From: Porphyra umbilicalis
Taxonomy: Eukaryota; Rhodophyta; Bangiophyceae; Bangiales; Bangiaceae
Assembly (NCBI GenBank): GCA_002049455.2
Contig: KV919026.1
Location: forward strand, 1-64,000
DNA length: 64,000 nt
Direction: 5' to 3'
Part shown: piece after piece, positions 34,350 through 44,489 of the stretch
Layout: every line of letters begins with the position of its first letter
Numbering within the stretch: position 1 is the first letter of the stretch
Notes under the pieces: model-generated
Database searches by the model: none
Told to the model about the DNA's origin: nothing
What the model saw: only the letters and a program-made list of their open reading frames with translations
Made by a program: the position numbers and the translations under genes

Positions 34350-35409
34350 ACCTGCTCGCTCTGCCTCGAGTAAGACGTACTCTGAGCGTTTGCGCGCCTC
34401 GGCTCTCTCCATGCCGTCCAACGGTGTGGAGCGCAGCAAGGTGCGCAGCAGCATTGGCGTCTCGCGCACCCAGCTGAGGCGCTGGGAGCAATACTACGCG
34501 GACAGCGGGTCGATGTGGTGCAACGCGGACCGGCGGGACAAGCACCACGACGCCTGCGAGTACGACCGGCAGCTGAGGGACGGGCTTATCTACCTCATGC
34601 GGAACCATCCTCATGCGTTGCTCCGCGAGCACGCCGAGATGCTCAAGATAATGAGTCAGGACCCGGCGGGGGACATGACTTTGGTGCGTTTTTCTAACAG
34701 CACGGTCGACCGCCACCTTCGCCGTCTTGGATTCAGACGTTAACAGATTTTGCGGCTGTTTCGTGAGTCGACGGAGGAGCGCCGGCGTCAGCACGCCATC
34801 GTGTGGCATCGCATCCCCCGTCGCTGCATCGTCTCCGACGATGAGACGCACACGGATGGGTCCGACGTGTTTCGTCTCTACGGCCGGTCGCTGACGCACG
34901 AGCGCTCGCACCTCCGTGACCGTGACCCGCGGTCCGTCCCTCGCACAAGCACAACGATGGCGGTATCCAGCCAAGGCCGCATCCTCGGCTTTATGTCTCT
35001 GGTCGTGCGGGAGAAGGCGTTGACGGGGGCGTACTGGCGACTTTTTCTTCAACATCTCTTCCCCAAGCTCGGCGTGTACACGTCGGGGGCGCCATGGGAT
35101 TTACAGCCCGACAACTGCGTCGTGATGTTTGACAACGCCCCTATCCATGACGCCGATGGAGACGCTTTCATGACGGCCAACGGTGTTGCGTTCCTCCGCC
35201 TTCCTCCATACAGCCCCGACATGCAGCCGATTGAAGGCGTTTTCAACGATTTCAAGGTGATCATCCGAAATTTTGTCTACCACAATCAAGCACTGGTGGA
35301 TGACCCCCACCTGCTGCAGGCGATGGCGGCCAGTTTCTTGAGCCAGCGCCACATTGTCGGGCAATTTGACCGCGTAGATCGGGTTTTGGCCGCAGTTCGT
35401 GCCCACTAA
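34350..35409 (+). pseudogene. Tc1/mariner (IS630)-superfamily DDE transposase with one in-frame stop
   Basis: The N-terminus holds a helix-turn-helix region (RSSIGVSRTQLRRWEQYYAD) and a second helical part ending VDRHLRRLGFRR. The catalytic DDE_3-type domain follows with IVSDDETHTDG, then VMFDNAPIHDADGD, then YSPDMQPIEGVF. The three acidic residues are D, D and E, with 33 residues between the second D and the E. The length of about 350 residues is normal for the family. A TAA at 34741-34743 interrupts the frame between the DNA-binding and catalytic parts; otherwise the frame is continuous to 35409. No good in-frame ATG is visible before 34411, so the exact start is uncertain. The enzyme class matches the TA duplication and TIRs of the surrounding giant transposon, which it probably mobilised. 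Confidence 0.88.
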
Positions 35410-38400
35410 ACCTTTGCCTTTTATTCTCACCTTGCTGTCTCTGACCGCACAAGCTTGACAAGCCCGTCACGGCGGAGCATCACAGTGCCTTCCGGAGCAC
35501 CGGCGGATGCTGCGGCCGTGGCCAGCGGAGGCGGCTTCTGCGGCGGCGGTCTCGGCGGCGGCGCATCGGCGGCGGCGCATCGCGCTGAACCTGTATTTCC
35601 TGCCACCACTGCGTTCGACGTGGGCCGCACATGCTGCGGCGGTGGGGATGTCGCCGTGTCAGCCGTGTCCGGGAAGGTCGCGCCTGCTGCACATGGGCTG
35701 GAGAGGCGTGGCGGCGGCCATGGTCGCCTGCGCCCCGTCGCCGGCGGCGGCAGCGGCGGCCATGGCCACGTGCTCCCCGTCACCGGTGGCCGCCACAGCC
35801 ACCGCCGCCGCCACCGTGACCGTCGCTGCCACAACCGCTGCATTCGGCCGCCGCCAGCGCCGCTGCCACGGTGGCCCTCGCCGCCTTTGTGGTCGCCGTT
35901 TGCGTCAGCACCGCCCCGGGCGGGAGCGGAACACGGCGCGACGCCGGAAGCCCGGGCCCCGCCGTGGCTGTCGAGACAGACCACGATTTCGCCGCCGTTT
36001 GCACCATCGCCGTCTGCGCCGACGCAGCCGCGGCCGCCGCCGCCTCGTCCGTCTGCCGTCTGCGCCGACGCAGCCGCGGCCGCTGCCGCCTCGGCCGACG
36101 CCACCGTCGCCACAACAGCAGACGGCCGCGGCCACTTGGAGCACTCGCTGGCCCCCGCAGGTGGGACGACGAACGGGGGGGGGTGCGCGAGGGGTTGCGC
36201 GGAAGGGGGCGGGGGGGGGGAGGCGTACTTCCTGAGGACAACACGAGCCGCAACGTGGACAAACACATCGGCAGACGCGGGCGTGGACGAGCCCGTCGGT
36301 GACGGCGGCGGCACAAGTGGCAGTGATGCCTCGCACGGCGGCGGCGGCGGCTGTTGAGGGGCCCGCCGCCGTCGGCCGCGGCAGATGCGGCGTCGCGGGA
36401 GTTGCCGCCGCCGCCGCCGCCGCCGCTGCCGCCGCGGCCGCCACCGACGCCACGGAGGCCTTGGCCGCCCGTGGCTGCCCGAGCGAGAGCGGCGCCATCC
36501 TCGTTGCTGCGGATTGGGCACGGCCGAGCGGAACCTGTGCCGGGGTATGGGGGGGAGGGCGAGGGCGCGGGGCGCAGAGCTGCCAACGCGCCTGTCAGGG
36601 CGTTCCAGGCCGGCGCGCAAATTGGGGCGACGGGATGCACAGGACGGCCGCCGCGTGCGCGGTCGCGATCAGCAGCGGCGCGCATCGTGGGGCGCCGTTG
36701 GCGGCCCGGCGCCCGCCGTCACAACCGCCGCCGCCGTCTGCGCTGCCGCGTCTGCGCTGCCGCGACTGCGGCCGACGCCGCCGGCACTCGCGGTGCAGGC
36801 GCCGTCCCAGGAGGGAGGCCCAGAGCGTGGCGCGCCAGCGGCATGCCCGTCGCCATCGTCCCAACCGACACGGCGGTCGTCGCCGCCGCCGTTGCCGTGG
36901 CACGCATCGCCCCCGCCCTTGGCGCGGCCGCAAGCGCCACCGCCGTCACTGGGAGGCCCGCACCGTGGCGCTCCGCTGCCGACCACGCGGCCGACGCGGC
37001 AACGGCCACGGCCGTCGCCGCCGCCCCTGCATGCAAATCACCACGGTAGCCGGCACCACCGCCGGCACCGCCGCGTGCGCCGCCTACCTGTGCGCCGCCG
37101 CCGCGTGCGCCGCCGCCGCGTGCGCCGCCGCCGCGCGCGAGACGGGGAGCGCCGCGGGCGGCTACGCGGCCGCCGTCGCAGCCGCGTCCGTGCTCGCCGC
37201 CGCTATCGTCAGCGGTGCCGCCAGGTCCATCAATGTCGCCGCCGACGCAGCGGCGTGCGTCGCCACGGCTGTCGAGGTACGTACGTTGTGACGCGGTGCC
37301 ACAGGCCCGGCGGTCGGTGTTCCGACCGCTACAGTAGCCGCCACCGCCGCCTGTGGCACTGTCGCGAACGCCGCCACAAAAGACGTCGGCGCCGTGAGCG
37401 CCGCCGCCGCCACCTTGGGGGAAGCAACGTGGCGTGCAACCGCAGTCCAGGCCGCAGCCTCCGAAGCGGCTCCCGCCGCCGCGGCGCCTTCCCGTGGCGG
37501 CCCTTTCCCGTGGCGGCGCCTCCGCCGGCGCTGTGTACCCAGCGTCCGCCGCCACCACCGCTGCCGCCGCTCCCAGCAGTCAGCGAATATGGATGGGCGG
37601 CGGTGTTGGGGGGACATGGGGGGTGGTGAGGGAGAGGGGCGGTGGAGGGGAGGGCGGGGGCGGACGAGGCCGCATGCGACGGCGCGGCCGAGCAGACCTG
37701 CTGTCCGCTTTCGCTTGTTCTTTGTTGCCACTGCGCGTGCCGCCGCCATCGCCACGACGCGCGTCGACAGCCGTGGCAGCAACAGCGTCTGCAGCGCGGC
37801 CTGTCAGCCGAGGCGGGCGCAGCGGTAGCCGTGCCGCCACAACCTTGAAGAGTGTACGTGACGGCGCGCGTTGGCGACAGCAGCGGCGGCGGAAGCAACC
37901 GCAACAGCGGCGGTAGCTGCCGCGTGGAACTGGTGCCACCGACGGTAGCAGCATTTGCGGAGGCCGCAAAATGGCGGCTGGCGGCGCCGCCGCCCCTGGC
38001 GCAGTCCGGCTGCCGTCGCCGCTGTCGCCGCGGCCGCCGCCACCGTCGCCGCCACCGTCGCCGCCAGCTTTTATTGCACCGACCACCGACACGCCCTCAG
38101 AAGGCACCGCCGACGTGGCGACCGCTTCACTAATCGTGCTCGCCTCTGACTCGCCGTGGGTGGCGTCGGCACCAGGACGCCGTGCATTCGGGCTCCCGCC
38201 GCCACCGCTCGCGGCGAAGATGTTGCTGGCTGAGGAGGCGCCTACTGAGGCCGGTGGCGGCGGCGGCGGCTGCAGCAGGAGCTGCCGCGCAGGTGGCCTC
38301 CGGTCCGGAAGAGGCGTGGCGGTGTCAGAGGTGCTGCTCGATGCGCTGTCGCAAGTGATGTGCGGCGTGGCCCCCGCCGGCAGGCCATCGCATGGGATCC

Positions 38401-38640
38401 AGGGCGGGTGGAGGGGGTGCAAGCGCGAGCACAAAGGGCCGGTCTGAAGGCAGGGAGCTGCAGCACACAACGTGCTCCGGGGGAACGTGCGTGCATGAAT
38501 AAAAGGACACCTCTGGAACAAGAAACAAGGGATGTTGGTTCTTCAAGAACGGGACGAAGCGAGCAATCGGCCAAACCGTGACACTCTTTTGACCTGCACC
38601 CGTACAGGCACTCCGGCGAGAAATGCCCCTCTCCCTCTTC
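35410..38640. other. GC-rich, mostly Ala/Pro/Arg-coding region without a recognised gene
   Basis: The region lies between the transposase and the 3' end of the E(z) homologue. Frames of 200-400 codons are open on both strands and give low-complexity peptides. A minus-strand frame at 37580-38521 has a less repetitive first half (HPLHPPWIPCDGLPAGATPH) but no recognised domain. The second copy of a 319-bp inverted duplication lies at 37593-37910. Confidence 0.35.
37593..37910 (-). repeat. Copy 2 of the 319-bp inverted duplication (partner at 13.7-14.0 kb)
   Basis: Read on the minus strand, this segment matches 13717-14035, which is part of the ATPase relic. Identity is high over the whole length, with only scattered differences. 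The flanks do not match, so a fragment rather than a whole gene was copied. Confidence 0.75.
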
Positions 38641-38646
38641 TAGCTG

Positions 38647-41505
38647 TCACTTCACCCACGAGTCAAGAGCATAGCCATAGTCAAAAAAGACCTCCTCTCC
38701 GGGGCTCAGATCCCTCGCAGCAAAGAGAGCGGCGCGAATTGTACCGTCGATGCTCAGCAGCTTCATGTGCAGGTTGGGCGAGTCGGAGCTGTGGTTGATG
38801 AACTTCGTCCGGCTTCCAACTCGGGTGGCGTCGACGATGGTTGTTTGTGACAGAGTGGCGAGGTAGCTTACCCCCCGCGCGTCGTACGCTCGACCGCGAC
38901 GGTGCCCCTCCGCGGTAGAGACAAGCTCTCCCACATATTCACGAACAAAATCTCCGGCTGCAGCTGGTTCGGCCACAAAGACGCCAAGCCCGTGGGCACG
39001 AGATGCGCCCAGAACGAGGCGCACCCGGGCACCAACTTGAACTTGAACGTTGCGACAGCGCCTAGTACCTGCCGACGTCGGACTGCGCGAAGACATAGCG
39101 ACGCCAAGCCCAGACATGACACCGGGGTCGGTTGGGCGTGGTGACCGCACCAGTCGCCAATAGGCCCCAGCTGCGTCCGCAGTGGAGCGGGTGATGGGAG
39201 AATCTGCCATCACGGATCCCGTAGTCAGCCCGTCCACGCCTGATGCCGGATGCAGGTGGGCACCGCACATCATGCACGCGTCAGTATCACACTCACGGTC
39301 CATGGCAAAACAAGGGCACGAATCCGTCTCACAGCGCGACGGCGAGGTGCAGGAGCACGATGTGCGCCTGCTGCTAAACAGCGACCCATCCGTCGGTGCG
39401 CAGCCGTCGGCGGGGATAAATACGGACGCCGAAGTGCCAGCATCCAACACCACAGGCACGCGCGACGCCCAACGGGTACGAGCACACCCACACTGCTTCT
39501 CACACGACACGTCACTTTGCACGCATCGACAATTGTGCCGCGTGCACGCGCCAAGATGGCCACACGGAACGAAGGGCGCGGACTTCTTGAAGATCGCGTT
39601 TTCGCTGCCGTTCGTGAGGGAGAACTCGGGGGGGGTAGAAAGAGGAGCGTCCCGTTGGGGTGGTCGCGGTGTCGTCGGCTGCACCGGCCAGGCTCTTGGC
39701 CAACCCCAGTCCACCAGGTACTCAGCCACCCGGCGACATGTCCAGGAGGGCACGAAACGGGCCATGCGGCACGTATCGAACCGTCCGACAATACGAACAG
39801 CCACATGAAGCAGCTCAACGTCTTCGACGGCCCAGACGTCCGTGCGGCACCCGCGCGCGAACACCTCCGCGCGGCTGCGGAGGTCGAGCCGGCAGTCACG
39901 ACACGGTCCGGCCACCACGCGATTCGCCGCATGCATGGCGCGGGCGCGTCGCGCGCGACCGCCGTCTGCCCCGCCGTCTGACGCCGTGCCTGGGGCATCA
40001 ATGCCAGCGCCATCTGACGCCGTCTCCATGCGTCGCGGGTCAGAAGGACGCGCTACGGGCGTGGAAGGGAACGGCGCGACGAGCCCGTTACGCACAGGAG
40101 CCCCGTGAATGCGACAGCAGTACACAAAGCAGAAACGACAGAATAAGCGCACAAGCGTCTCCTGGGTACGGAGCGACGAGTCGAGCGGCCGCGGGAGTGC
40201 GGCCACGCCGACCAACGAATTAGCAGCCACGCCGCGGCGCGGCAAAGGGCGGCAGCCCAGTAGATTGCCGAAGAGTGAGGAGACGGAGGGGACGGCGTCG
40301 CCGCCCGCCGCACGAACAGCCGCTCTTACAGCGCGGGCAACGGCGACGCCTTCACGCAGAGAGCCTGAGAGCCCACGGACAACAACAAGTTCCGACGTGC
40401 GCCTACCGACGCCGAACGCACGCGGCCCCGTCAACCCGTCCACGTCCGACGAGGACTGCGGGGACTCCGCCAATGTACCCGCCGCTCAAACCGCGGCGAG
40501 GCAGGCCCCACCCGTTAGTCGTCGAAATGCAGAGTGTCGAGCAGCGGCGTCCGTTCGCGCAACGTGAACTGCACCAGCCGCGGCCGGTCGGGCGTTCGCC
40601 AGATCTAGCATCAGTTTGATAGCCGACCGGCGCACGCGGAGAACACGCCGTACAACGCGGAGAACGACAGCATCCGCACGCAGCGCCGCGACAACAGTGG
40701 CAAGAGCTTCTCGGTCCATGGCTCTGCGTGTACGGGCAGCAAGAGAGTAGTACGCCGTACATTCCGTTCTCCCTGCGTCCCCGTACGCGCAGCTACCGTC
40801 ATGGCTCGCCGCTGACGCGTACTTGTTCTCGTCAATGATGCGCGCCATCGCCCCCTTCGCACGGGGAGAATCCCGTCAGTAAGGGACAACGAAGCCCGGA
40901 GAAGGTGCTTCCAGGCGCCGCCACGACCGGCGGACAGACACGTACGATGTCATCCGTGGTGGCGGTCGCACGGTGGGTAGCACCGTCGGCCGAATGGCCG
41001 TACGCTCCGTCGCATCGACAGATGATTCGATGGGCGGTCGATTCGCCACTGCTGCGACAGCAGGAGCGGCGCCTGCGCCCGTTTCGTGCGACCTGGGCGG
41101 CCAAGCTGGATTCGTCAGGCGTGGTTTCTTGGAAAAAGGAGGCTTATGCGACACAGCACGACAGGAATTCGTGACGGTGATGCCTTCGAGGGATTCGGTG
41201 CACTCGAGGGCCGGAGGATCCGGCCCGCCGCAAGCCTGCAGATGCAGGTCGCGCTGTAGACTGCGCATGGCCTCTCGGTTCGCACTCATAACAGCTGCTG
41301 CAGCAGACCGTCGACGGCGACGCGCGAGCCGAAGCGTCCTGCGGATGATGCGCGGGACGACGCGCGCTACCGCGCGTCGGTCACCGGCGCGTGCCTGCGC
41401 CGTGTCCAGGGCTTCTTCCACGGCGTCAACACTCGACGCGCCGCCATCAGAGGATGAGCCGCCGGCGAGGTTGGGGGGCGGCCGGGGAGCGGCTTCGTCG
41501 TCCAT
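38647..41505 (-). pseudogene. Enhancer of zeste homologue (H3K27 methyltransferase, PRC2), with two in-frame TGA codons
   Basis: E(z)/EZH proteins transfer methyl groups to lysine 27 of histone H3. One frame runs from 41505 to 38647, broken only by TGA at 40876 and 40486. The first two parts (about 210 and 120 residues) show the N-terminal E(z) pattern, including AAVMSANREAMRSLQRDL and IIDENKY. The last 608 residues hold an MCSS-like LFCRFCFVYCCRIH (111-124), a SANT domain (AVEDVELLHVAVRIVGRFDT, about 215-253), a CXC region (PCGHLGACTRHNCRC through CFAMDRECDTDACMMC, 303-403) and a SET domain (about 487-605) with REYVGEL, FINHSSDSPN and PGEEVFFDYGY. The SET motifs needed for cofactor binding look conserved. 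The second TGA could lie in a 36-nt GT...AG segment, but no such explanation serves the first. The gene lies near the right end of the giant transposon. Confidence 0.88.
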
Positions 41506-41589
41506 GTCGTTTTGAAGAAACAGCGTCTTTAGCCACCGTCGACGCCGGCGACGCCGGCGACGCCGGCGACGCGACCAACCGGTGAGCTA

Positions 41590-42860
41590 GCCGGTGGCGA
41601 CGAGCGCGACGGCGGCTGCCAGCAACGTCGGCGGCGCAGCCGGCAGCGCGGGGCCGGGCGCCCGGGGCGGCGGGCGACGTCGGCGGCGCAGCCGGCGGGG
41701 CCGGACGCCGGCGGCGGCAGCCAAAGACGGCGATGGCGGCGCAACCTGCCGGGGTAACCGACGGCGGCGACGGCCACGCCGGCGGCGGGCAAACGCGACG
41801 ACCGCGGAGCTACCGGCCCGTGCGGCCGACGGTGGGGACGGCCGCGACGGCGGCAGCCAGCAACGTCGACAGCGCAGCCGACGGCGCCGGTCGGCCGCGG
41901 CAGCGGAGGGGGTGGGCGACGGCAACCTTTGGCGGCGGCGGCCGGCCACGGCCGAGGCGAAACCGGTGGGGGTGGCAGACGGAGGGGGGTGGTCAACGGC
42001 CACCGCTGGCGGCGGCGGCCGGCCACGGCCGCGGCGCAACCGGTGGGGGTGGCAGACGGAGGGGGTGGGCGAAGGCGACCTCTGGCGGCGGCGGCTGGCC
42101 ACGGCCGAGGCGCGACCGGTGGGGGTGGGCGACGGCAACCGCTGGCGGCGGCGGCCGGCCACGGCCGAGGCGCAACCGGTGGGGGTGGCAGACGGCGGGG
42201 GTGGCCGACGCAACCGCTGGCGGCGTCGGCCGGCCACGACCGAGGCGCAACCGGTGGGGGTGGCGACGGCCACGACCGAGGCGCAACCTGTGGGGGTGGC
42301 TAACGAAGGGGGGTGGTCAACGGCCACCGCTGGCGGCTGCGGCTGGCCACGGCCGAGGCGCAACCGGTGGGGGTGGCGACGGCAACCGCAGGCGGCGGCG
42401 GCCGGCCACGTCCGAGGCGCAACCGGTGGGGGTGGCAGACGGAGGGGGTGGGCGAAGGCGACCGCTGGCGGCGGCGGCCGGCCACCGCCGAGGCGCAACC
42501 GTTGGGGGTGGCTGACGGAGGTGGTGGCCGTCGTTGGTAGCCGCGCAACCACTGGCGGTGGCAGCGGCGTAGCCAGCCGGTCCAGGCGGCGCCGGCAGTG
42601 CAGCCGGTGGGTGCGGGCGACGGAGGTAATGGCCGACTGCAGCAGCCGCGCAACCGCTGGCGGCGGCGGCGAAGGATGGAAGGGTCGGCAGCGGCGGCGG
42701 TGACGGCCGGCGGCGGCGGCGGCGGCCGCGGCGGTGGTGGTGGCAAGAGACTGCGGCGGCGGGCGGCGGCTGCGGCGGGCGACGGCGAGCGGCGGCTGCG
42801 GCGGGCGACGGCGGCGGTGCGACTGGCGGCGGTGCGACCGGCGGCGGCAGCGGCCCAGCC
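41590..42860. repeat. GC-rich minisatellite near the right end of the giant transposon
   Basis: Units of about 60-77 bp contain ggccacggccgaggcgcaac and cggtgggggtggc. The landmark accggt occurs at 41962, 42039, 42115 and 42175, and the pattern continues further right. The array lies between the start of the E(z) homologue and the right terminus. Long frames on both strands are artefacts of the repeat. Confidence 0.8.
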
Positions 42861-43386
42861 CACCTGGGCAGCGACACAGTCGTTCGCTGCACACCTGGGC
42901 GCGGCTGCCGAGGTCAGCGGCGTCCCTGTCGGTGGCAGCGGTCCGCGTTGGCGATGGTGACACAGCCGAAGTTGATGGCGCCGCGGCCGGTGGCAGCGGC
43001 CGACGGTGGGATACATTTGAGCCGGGGCGTCGGCAGTGATCTATGCCGTGCTCTATTGCGGCAGAGCCGCACCTCCCGCGGAGAAAACGGAGACGGGGCA
43101 ATCTCGCTGTTTGTGCCCACAAACGATTGCATGGTGGCGGACGCAGAAACACGCCCAAATTAGAGTTGATTCCGATGCACGCCGGCGTTGAAGAGAAAAT
43201 CTCCCCAGATAGAGAGCTGCTTCCTTGCATGAGAAGCCCAACGGCAGCGAATAAGGAAAAGGACGGGAGTGTCGACCTTTGGTCTTGAGCTTGCAACAGA
43301 TTTTACCGGGGCACGAACGCCGCTCAACAATTGGACATGCATCGATGGCTCCCCCTTTTAGCACGATGTCTGCAAGATGCTTCCTG
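42861..43386. other. Right subterminal region of the giant transposon
   Basis: No gene was recognised. One GCACGATG motif lies at 43361-43368, 19 bp inside the right TIR, matching the motif cluster near the left end. Confidence 0.45.
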
Positions 43387-43420
43387 ATCAGCGGCGTGTC
43401 CATTTTTGGGGGAAGTGCCA
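43387..43420 (-). repeat. Right terminal inverted repeat of the giant transposon
   Basis: Read on the minus strand it begins TGGCACTTCCCCCAAAAATG and continues GACACGCCGCTGATC, matching the left terminus at 32 of 34 positions. TA at 43421-43422 is the second copy of the target duplication. Confidence 0.88.
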
Positions 43421-43422
43421 TA

Positions 43423-44352
43423 GCTATGGGATCCCCGATTCAGTTCTATCGGATAACGGACCCCAATTCGCTGCCGTACTCTGGCAAGGGGTGCTCAAGA
43501 CCCTCGGTATTGACACTAACTATGCCACCCCTTACCACCCACAAACTAATGGGCAGGTCGAACGGTGTAATAAGACCTTAGTTAAGCAACTACGACACTA
43601 CGTAAGTGACCACGTAGTGACGTGGTCGCGATACTTAAGCCTGGTAGTAACGGCTTACAATTCGCAAGTGCATAGTAGTACCGGGCAAATCCCTTTCGCG
43701 TTCGTAAGTCCCCGACGGCTTACTCCCGTGGCAATCGAACGACTTACAGCGGGCTCCGACCCCGAGGAGATAGTCACCCCCGGGCGAGCCAAGGAGAATT
43801 TCCTCCAGCGCCTCGACCTCCTGATCCCCCTAGTACGGGATACCATGGAAAAGGCACAGGCCCGATAAAAACGAGCCTTCGACAAGCGCGTGCAGACTCG
43901 CCGCGAAGCCCTCCAAGTGGGAGACTGGGTATTCGTGAAATCCCACGAGAACCAGGGGGGTAACCTCGTCTTCAAGACACTGGGACCCTACCAGATCTTA
44001 CAGACCGACGGGCGTCGGCTTACCATCGAAAGTGACGATGGTATCCGTACTATCAATGGGAACCACGCCACCCGGGCCCCTGAACCACCAGAGGGTGACC
44101 CGGCGTGGGCACGGGCACTGGCCGCGTGGCGGGTCCCCTCCCTCCCCTCATTGGCAAGTAAACCGTTTGAGGCTGTCTTCGACCGCTTTGTCGGGCAGGG
44201 GTAAGACGACCAGGAGCGACGCATGCTCAAGGTCAGATGGTTCGGGTATGGACCCCGGGAGGACTCCTGGCACTATGTGGAGGACCTCCCGGCTGAGAAG
44301 GTCCGCCACCACTGTGCGCGGCACCGGCTCACGATGACAAGAAGGGTATAAT
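43423..44352 (+). pseudogene. Element 2 pol, right part (rest of integrase, chromodomain)
   Basis: A fossil segment that begins just right of the giant transposon. It holds the second half of the integrase core (LSDNGPQF, HPQTNGQVERCNKT), the integrase tail (VGDWVFVKSHENQGG) and a chromodomain-like end (KVRWFGYGPREDSWHYVEDL). The orientation and order fit the left part at 5267-7572. Confidence 0.85.
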
Positions 44353-44489
44353 ACAACTAAAAACCTCCAGTACGGAGTACTCCTCACACACACCCCCGAC
44401 AATAGATCCAACCCAACAATGGACAAGCATGGTAGGGGGCGAGGCGGACCATAACTTAACGCCCCGGTACCCTACCCGGACCAGGGTAA
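44353..44489. other. Spacer between the chromodomain and the antisense gene of element 2
   Basis: A short, less GC-rich spacer. It holds nothing that I can name. Confidence 0.3.

Larger units (their letters stand above)
7575..43420. mobile_element. Giant (35.8-kb) Tc1/mariner-like DNA transposon with PRC2 genes as cargo
   Basis: The left end reads TGGCACTTCCCCCAAAAATG and continues for 34 bp. The right end at 43387-43420 is its reverse complement with two mismatches. Both ends are bordered by TA (7573-7574 and 43421-43422), as expected for Tc1/mariner-type insertion. The insertion point is unambiguous because neighbouring parts of one retroelement integrase lie on either side. Inside is a DDE transposase of the matching superfamily. 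Also inside are a cysteine-rich gene, a P1B ATPase relic, SUZ12 and E(z) homologues, minisatellites and unassigned DNA. Ordinary Tc1/mariner elements are 1-3 kb, so this is more than ten times the usual size. A composite origin or a later pile-up of insertions inside a smaller element cannot be excluded. A plain assembly join would not be expected to create matching TIRs and a TA duplication. Confidence 0.85.

Noticed and set aside
38647-41505. Selenocysteine or stop reassignment for the two TGA codons of the E(z) homologue
   Set aside because: Neighbouring cargo genes are interrupted by TAG and TAA as well, so no single reassigned codon explains the pattern, and E(z) proteins have no Sec at these places.
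7575-43420. Classification of the giant element as a Polinton or other capsid-bearing element
   Set aside because: No capsid, packaging ATPase, protein-primed polymerase or maturation protease was seen; the ends and transposase are of Tc1/mariner type.
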